From: CAYXRS01 sp964636485
GTDB lineage: Bacteria > Gemmatimonadota > Gemmatimonadetes > Gemmatimonadales > Gemmatimonadaceae
Assembly: GCA_964636485.1 (NCBI GenBank)
Contig: CAZWSO010000096.1
Span: 1-9,062, forward strand
Length of the DNA stretch: 9,062 bases
Reading direction: 5' to 3'
Shown: positions 7,401 to 9,062 of the stretch, piece by piece
Layout: each line of letters begins with the position of its first letter
Position numbering within the stretch: position 1 is the first letter of the stretch
Notes under the pieces: generated by a model
Database searches by the model: none
Told to the model about the DNA's origin: nothing
What the model saw: only the letters and a program-made list of their open reading frames with translations
Made by a program: the position numbers and the translations under genes

Positions 7401-7514
7401 CTGCTGCCCCTGTCGCGCCGCCCACTTGACGACGTGAATCGCAGGCTGCTCGAGGCGTGGATCGCACTCGCGGAGGGCGCAGCGCCAGTGGTGGAGCACG
7501 CGGCGTCGCCCTAG
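4413..7514 (+). CDS. Fused multi-pass membrane / spermidine-synthase-like protein
   Basis: 1033-residue protein of the fused permease-like/spermidine-synthase-like type. Residues about 4-205 and 245-450 are two tandem copies of a multi-helix membrane unit. Each begins with a YE..W.R motif (19-25 and 263-269), later has a PQSILLGMTFPLM or PSTFFAGITLPLI segment, and then a Gly-rich helix. A Pro-rich linker (about 205-243) joins them. A Rossmann methyltransferase-like fold follows: nucleotide loop GHGSG (579-583), acidic strand end IEIE (E602/E604), ED (633-634) and DLILSEPSNPW (647-657). True spermidine synthases carry aspartates where this protein has E652 and N655, so it may not make spermidine. 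Residues about 730-1033 form a soluble region with no recognised domain. The ATG is the first possible start because an in-frame stop lies at 4392. The ribosome site is poor. No polyamine genes are nearby; substrate unknown. Confidence 0.9.
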   Translation: MRPLLYIAFVLSGAAGLMYESIWSRYLGLFVGHSAYAQIIVLTIFLGGMAVGAILAGQRSERVREPLLWYAIIEVVVAVLGLAFDGIYHSVTGAAYAAIFPALPAGTALTVVKWSIAGALILPQSILLGMTFPLMSAGVIRRTGHAPGRVLALLYFSNSIGAAVGVLVAGFYLIALVGLPGTLTAAAILNLVVALITLGVLRLFPAPAAPLPRTAGAPEVDTRQTAPSELPPPPPELAGIPLQRLWYLLLFVSFGTAVASFIYEIAWIRMLSLVLGSATHSFELMLSAFILGLALGALWAHRHADRFVNPLHALGLVQWFMGFAALATLPLYMTSFGLTANLLTALAAEDPGYRLFNLARYALCLLIMLPSTFFAGITLPLITRSLLVAGKGERAIGMVYGINTLGSISGVIIAGLVLMPVIGVKLLLIQGAVIDMALGVLLLRIAAGAFEPGRRFAYGSAIIMTAVVMYAIVGIPFDRNLLSSGVYRYAALPDAARREVLFHRDGRTATISVVRAHPSEQVSIITNGKPDASLDTTWLRPMDPSAPLHTLAGDIGTQFMLPLITLAYAPRARTAAVIGHGSGMSTHSLLGSPYIERLFTIEIEPEMIRGSHIGFYPANARAFDDPRSTFVIEDAKAFFAAERRQYDLILSEPSNPWVSGVSGLFTYEFYERVKHFLTPEGVFGQWLHLYEITDDLVLTVLAALHAHFPSYEIYSTSGGDVLIIAGLAAELPPPDWGIFEYAGIAADFRHVVTATPDRMSSLHLTSRAALAPLLDDWRPANSDFHPVLDLGAERSRFLRSYARGFTYLSAERFDYLSALLGRRREFSSEPIPIVRGVMQAQARATGATIVRQGEPGSVLPPVGSPQRTGLHRYWRTSTLLRSDEPPADWRLWLQEVIGADEDIHAGTAGVAHEPFFRMVYEFLERHDAPSDVRRSVAFLHATARWEWDAASNTADGLVEAAAQGADLLPVDLLLSGVVTARLLTGDVTGARRDHDRLLPLSRRPLDDVNRRLLEAWIALAEGAAPVVEHAASP

Positions 7515-7520
7515 TCATGG

Positions 7521-7584
7521 GGGGTAGCCGGGTGCATGGCCCGCGTCCTCACGCTCGACGCGCGACGCCAGGCACCCGTTCCCC
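7521..7584. terminator. Bipartite hairpin in convergent gap, probable bidirectional terminator
   Basis: Between two convergent stop codons (7514 and 7591) lies a long imperfect palindrome. Arms 7529-7539 and 7568-7578 pair over 11 positions with one mismatch. GGGG (7521-7524) and CCCC (7581-7584) extend it beyond a small internal loop. A second hairpin inside it pairs CGCGTC (7542-7547) with GACGCG (7557-7562). Location and size suggest transcription termination for both genes. There is no T-run on either side, so it is not a canonical intrinsic terminator. Confidence 0.55.
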
Positions 7585-7590
7585 ACTCAT

Positions 7591-8160
7591 TTACCCATCC
7601 AGTCGATCGCGCAGCTCCTCGGCCTGCCGAAGGTGCTGCTCCATGGTGGGACGCATGTCCCGGAGCGCCTGACTGAATTCCGCGTGCTGCGTGCGGTCGA
7701 GGACGGTGTCGATGCGGTCGATCATCGTCCGATGGTAGTCGATCGCCTTGTCGAGGTAGGCGCGGTCGAAATCCTCGCCCTGCTCCTTCTCGCGCAGGTC
7801 GCGCACATCGGAGACGTGATCATCTATACGGCCGGGACTGTCCGGCTCCACGCCGATGAGTCCGTGCTGCTGCATCAGGTTGGCGATTTGCTGCTGCTTC
7901 TGCTGGTGATCGGCCTCGACCGTCTGCGCAAACTGCTGCACTTCCGGATTCGTCGCCCGCTCGCGAGCAATTTCCGCGGCTTCGAGCGAGGCAGCCAGGT
8001 GACCATTGAGGTCAGCAAACACACGCACATCCTCGTGCTCGGCGCCAATCTCCGCCGCGTCTTCCTGCTCAACACGGTCGTCTCGCGGGCAGGCGGCAAG
8101 CGCGGCAATGAGAAGAAGCGCTCCGGCAGTACGGCCATGACGCTGTAACAACGTAAGCAT
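7591..8160 (-). CDS. DUF4142-family lipoprotein
   Basis: 189-residue predicted lipoprotein with signal sequence and lipobox LAAC (acylated Cys24). The mature part matches the DUF4142 pattern, a ferritin-like all-helical domain. First long helix about 45-70 (FADLNGHLAASLEAAEIA); then NPEVQQFAQTVEADHQQ with the conserved Asp-His (84-85); a Gln-rich helix with QQKQQQ; an acidic linker about 104-130; then FDRAYLDKAIDYH with conserved His143; and a last helix with EQHLRQAEEL (His176). The family is widespread in GC-rich and soil bacteria, often linked to stress, but its biochemical role is not established. The start at 8160 is chosen over an upstream in-frame ATG at 8202 because GGAGGAG (8165-8171) lies 4 nt before it. 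The Asp after the lipidated Cys is not at position +2 (P25), so outer-membrane sorting is expected if E. coli rules apply. Confidence 0.88.
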   Translation of the reverse strand: MLTLLQRHGRTAGALLLIAALAACPRDDRVEQEDAAEIGAEHEDVRVFADLNGHLAASLEAAEIARERATNPEVQQFAQTVEADHQQKQQQIANLMQQHGLIGVEPDSPGRIDDHVSDVRDLREKEQGEDFDRAYLDKAIDYHRTMIDRIDTVLDRTQHAEFSQALRDMRPTMEQHLRQAEELRDRLDG

Positions 8161-8262
8161 GTCTCTCCTCCGGGATCGATGAGAACGGCACGGATATCGC
8201 ACCGGACAGAGGAGTCAGTTTTGCAAGAAGCGTACTGCCGGCCTCGGAGGCGAACCCGAATT

Positions 8263-8985
8263 ATGCTGGGATTCGCGGCTGCCGCGGGTCTCGCGCTGGT
8301 GCATCTTGTCAGCGGGTTGTTGCCCTCCTCGGAGGGGCGAGCTCGACACCCCTGGCTCTCCGTCGCTGGCGGCGTCTCGGTCGCCTTCGTTTTCGTCTTT
8401 CTGCTGCCGGAGCTCGCGGCAACGCACCGCGTAGTCGAGCGCTGGACCGACGGTACGTTTGGCCGAGTGGGACGTGAGGCGTATTTGCTGGCTCTGCTCG
8501 GCATCGTCGTGTTCTACGGTATCGATCGCCTCATGATCCTGACGCGCGCCAGCCGCGCTCCTGCCGACGGCCCCTCGGTGCGGACCGCGCTGTTCTGGGC
8601 GCACATCACGTCGTTCACACTCTATAACGGACTCATCGGCTATCTCATCGCGCACGAAGGTCAGCCGCGCACGGGGAGCGTGCCGCTGTTCGCGATCGCA
8701 ATTGCACTGCACTTCATGGCCAACGATCACGCAATGCGCAGCCACCACCGCCGCGAGTATGATCGTGTGGGACGCTGGCTGCTGGTGCCCGCGCCACTCG
8801 TCGGCTGGTTCATCGGCACACTCGTGCCGGCGGGCGATGCCGTCGTTGCAATGCTGCTGGCGTTTCTCACCGGCGGCATCGTGCTGAACGTCCTCAAGGA
8901 GGAGCTGCCCGAGGAGCGCGAAAGTCGCTTTCTGCCGTTCGCACTCGGCGCGCTGACGTACACGGCGCTCGTGCTGCTGCTGTGA
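8263..8985 (+). CDS. Polytopic membrane protein, weakly ZIP-transporter-like
   Basis: 240-residue integral membrane protein with about seven hydrophobic segments (near 2-20, 33-52, 73-93, 109-130, 140-153, 169-190, 195-212, 222-240). Features that recall ZIP metal transporters are GGVSVAFVFVFLLPEL (36-51), polar and histidine residues in otherwise hydrophobic helices (H14, H114, N122, H150), a cytoplasm-like loop dense in histidine (H150, D155, H156, H161, H162) and a GGIVLNVLKEELPEE segment near the end. The canonical HELPHE-type metal site is not evident, so the link is tentative and metal transport is inference. Two starts compete: ATG 8263 (GGAGG 12 nt upstream) and TTG 8221 (AGAGGAG 6 nt upstream, adding 14 residues). 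I chose the ATG because the added codons have low third-position GC. It is divergent from the DUF4142 gene. Confidence 0.8.
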   Translation: MLGFAAAAGLALVHLVSGLLPSSEGRARHPWLSVAGGVSVAFVFVFLLPELAATHRVVERWTDGTFGRVGREAYLLALLGIVVFYGIDRLMILTRASRAPADGPSVRTALFWAHITSFTLYNGLIGYLIAHEGQPRTGSVPLFAIAIALHFMANDHAMRSHHRREYDRVGRWLLVPAPLVGWFIGTLVPAGDAVVAMLLAFLTGGIVLNVLKEELPEERESRFLPFALGALTYTALVLLL

Positions 8986-9011
8986 CACGCCAGCCATATC
9001 TTTGGAACGCC

Positions 9012-9062
9012 ATGCGCATCATCTCGCTCTGTCCGAGCCTCACCGAGCTGGTGTACGACCTC
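9012..9062 (+). CDS. Probable BtuF-like periplasmic-binding-fold protein, N-terminal 17 codons
   Basis: Only the first 17 residues are present (MRIISLCPSLTELVYDL). The RIISLCPSLTELV start is characteristic of cobalamin/iron-siderophore-type helical-backbone metal receptors (COG0614), which open with a (R)IVSL-PS-TE strand-helix. The absence of a signal peptide resembles cytosolic or unexported members annotated as cobalamin-binding proteins. The ATG follows the membrane-protein stop by 26 nt on the same strand with a weak GGA ribosome site, so the two may be one operon. The rest of the gene is needed to confirm. Confidence 0.6.
   Translation, partial: MRIISLCPSLTELVYDL

Noticed and set aside
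6156..7499. 447-codon open frame on the minus strand
   Set aside because: Antisense shadow of the fused gene with no hydrophobic pattern, domain or ribosome site.
8179..8262. N-terminal extension of the membrane protein from the ATG at 8179
   Set aside because: No ribosome site before this ATG, and the added residues are polar with atypical codons; a start at 8263, or possibly TTG 8221, fits better.
8215..8997. 260-codon minus-strand open frame
   Set aside because: Antisense to the polytopic membrane protein, His/Gln/Arg-rich with no domain; shadow frame.

Overview
The window is GC-rich chromosomal DNA from a diderm (Gram-negative type) bacterium. It encodes a tripartite RND efflux system with a TolC-type outer-membrane channel and two lipoproteins with clear lipoboxes. 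Strong third-position GC bias produces many long shadow reading frames. The mix of genes (TetR-TolC-MFP-RND operon, membrane-fused spermidine-synthase-like protein, DUF4142 lipoprotein) would fit Gemmatimonadota or a similar GC-rich phylum. That placement is inference from general gene style, not from a marker gene. No RNA genes, insertion sequences, CRISPR arrays or phage genes were found.

Left part (1-3824, minus strand): a compact efflux operon reads right to left as TetR regulator, TolC-family outer-membrane protein, lipoprotein membrane-fusion adaptor, and RND permease (cut by the window edge). Junctions are tight: 36 nt, then an ATGA stop/start overlap, then 9 nt with a stop codon running into the next Shine-Dalgarno. 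Upstream of the regulator is a plausible sigma70 promoter. Its -35 box lies inside an imperfect inverted repeat, the arrangement expected for TetR autorepression of the whole operon.

Middle part (3825-7590): a 73-residue two-helix membrane protein of unknown function (minus strand) ends in a well-formed intrinsic terminator that insulates it from the efflux operon. Divergent to it is a 1033-residue plus-strand gene. It encodes a tandemly duplicated membrane domain fused to a spermidine-synthase-like Rossmann domain and a long uncharacterised C-terminal region. The motif that carries the catalytic aspartates in true aminopropyltransferases is altered to SEPSNPW, so classical spermidine synthesis is doubtful. 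A large bipartite hairpin lies in the convergent gap after this gene.

Right part (7591-9062): a DUF4142 lipoprotein (minus strand) is divergent from a polytopic membrane protein with faint ZIP-transporter-like features. The latter is followed after 26 nt by the first 17 codons of a probable BtuF-like periplasmic-binding-fold protein. I see no clearly new multi-gene system. The items most worth a second look are the fused membrane/spermidine-synthase-like protein, the orphan 73-residue protein, the TetR operator candidate and the histidine-rich membrane protein.
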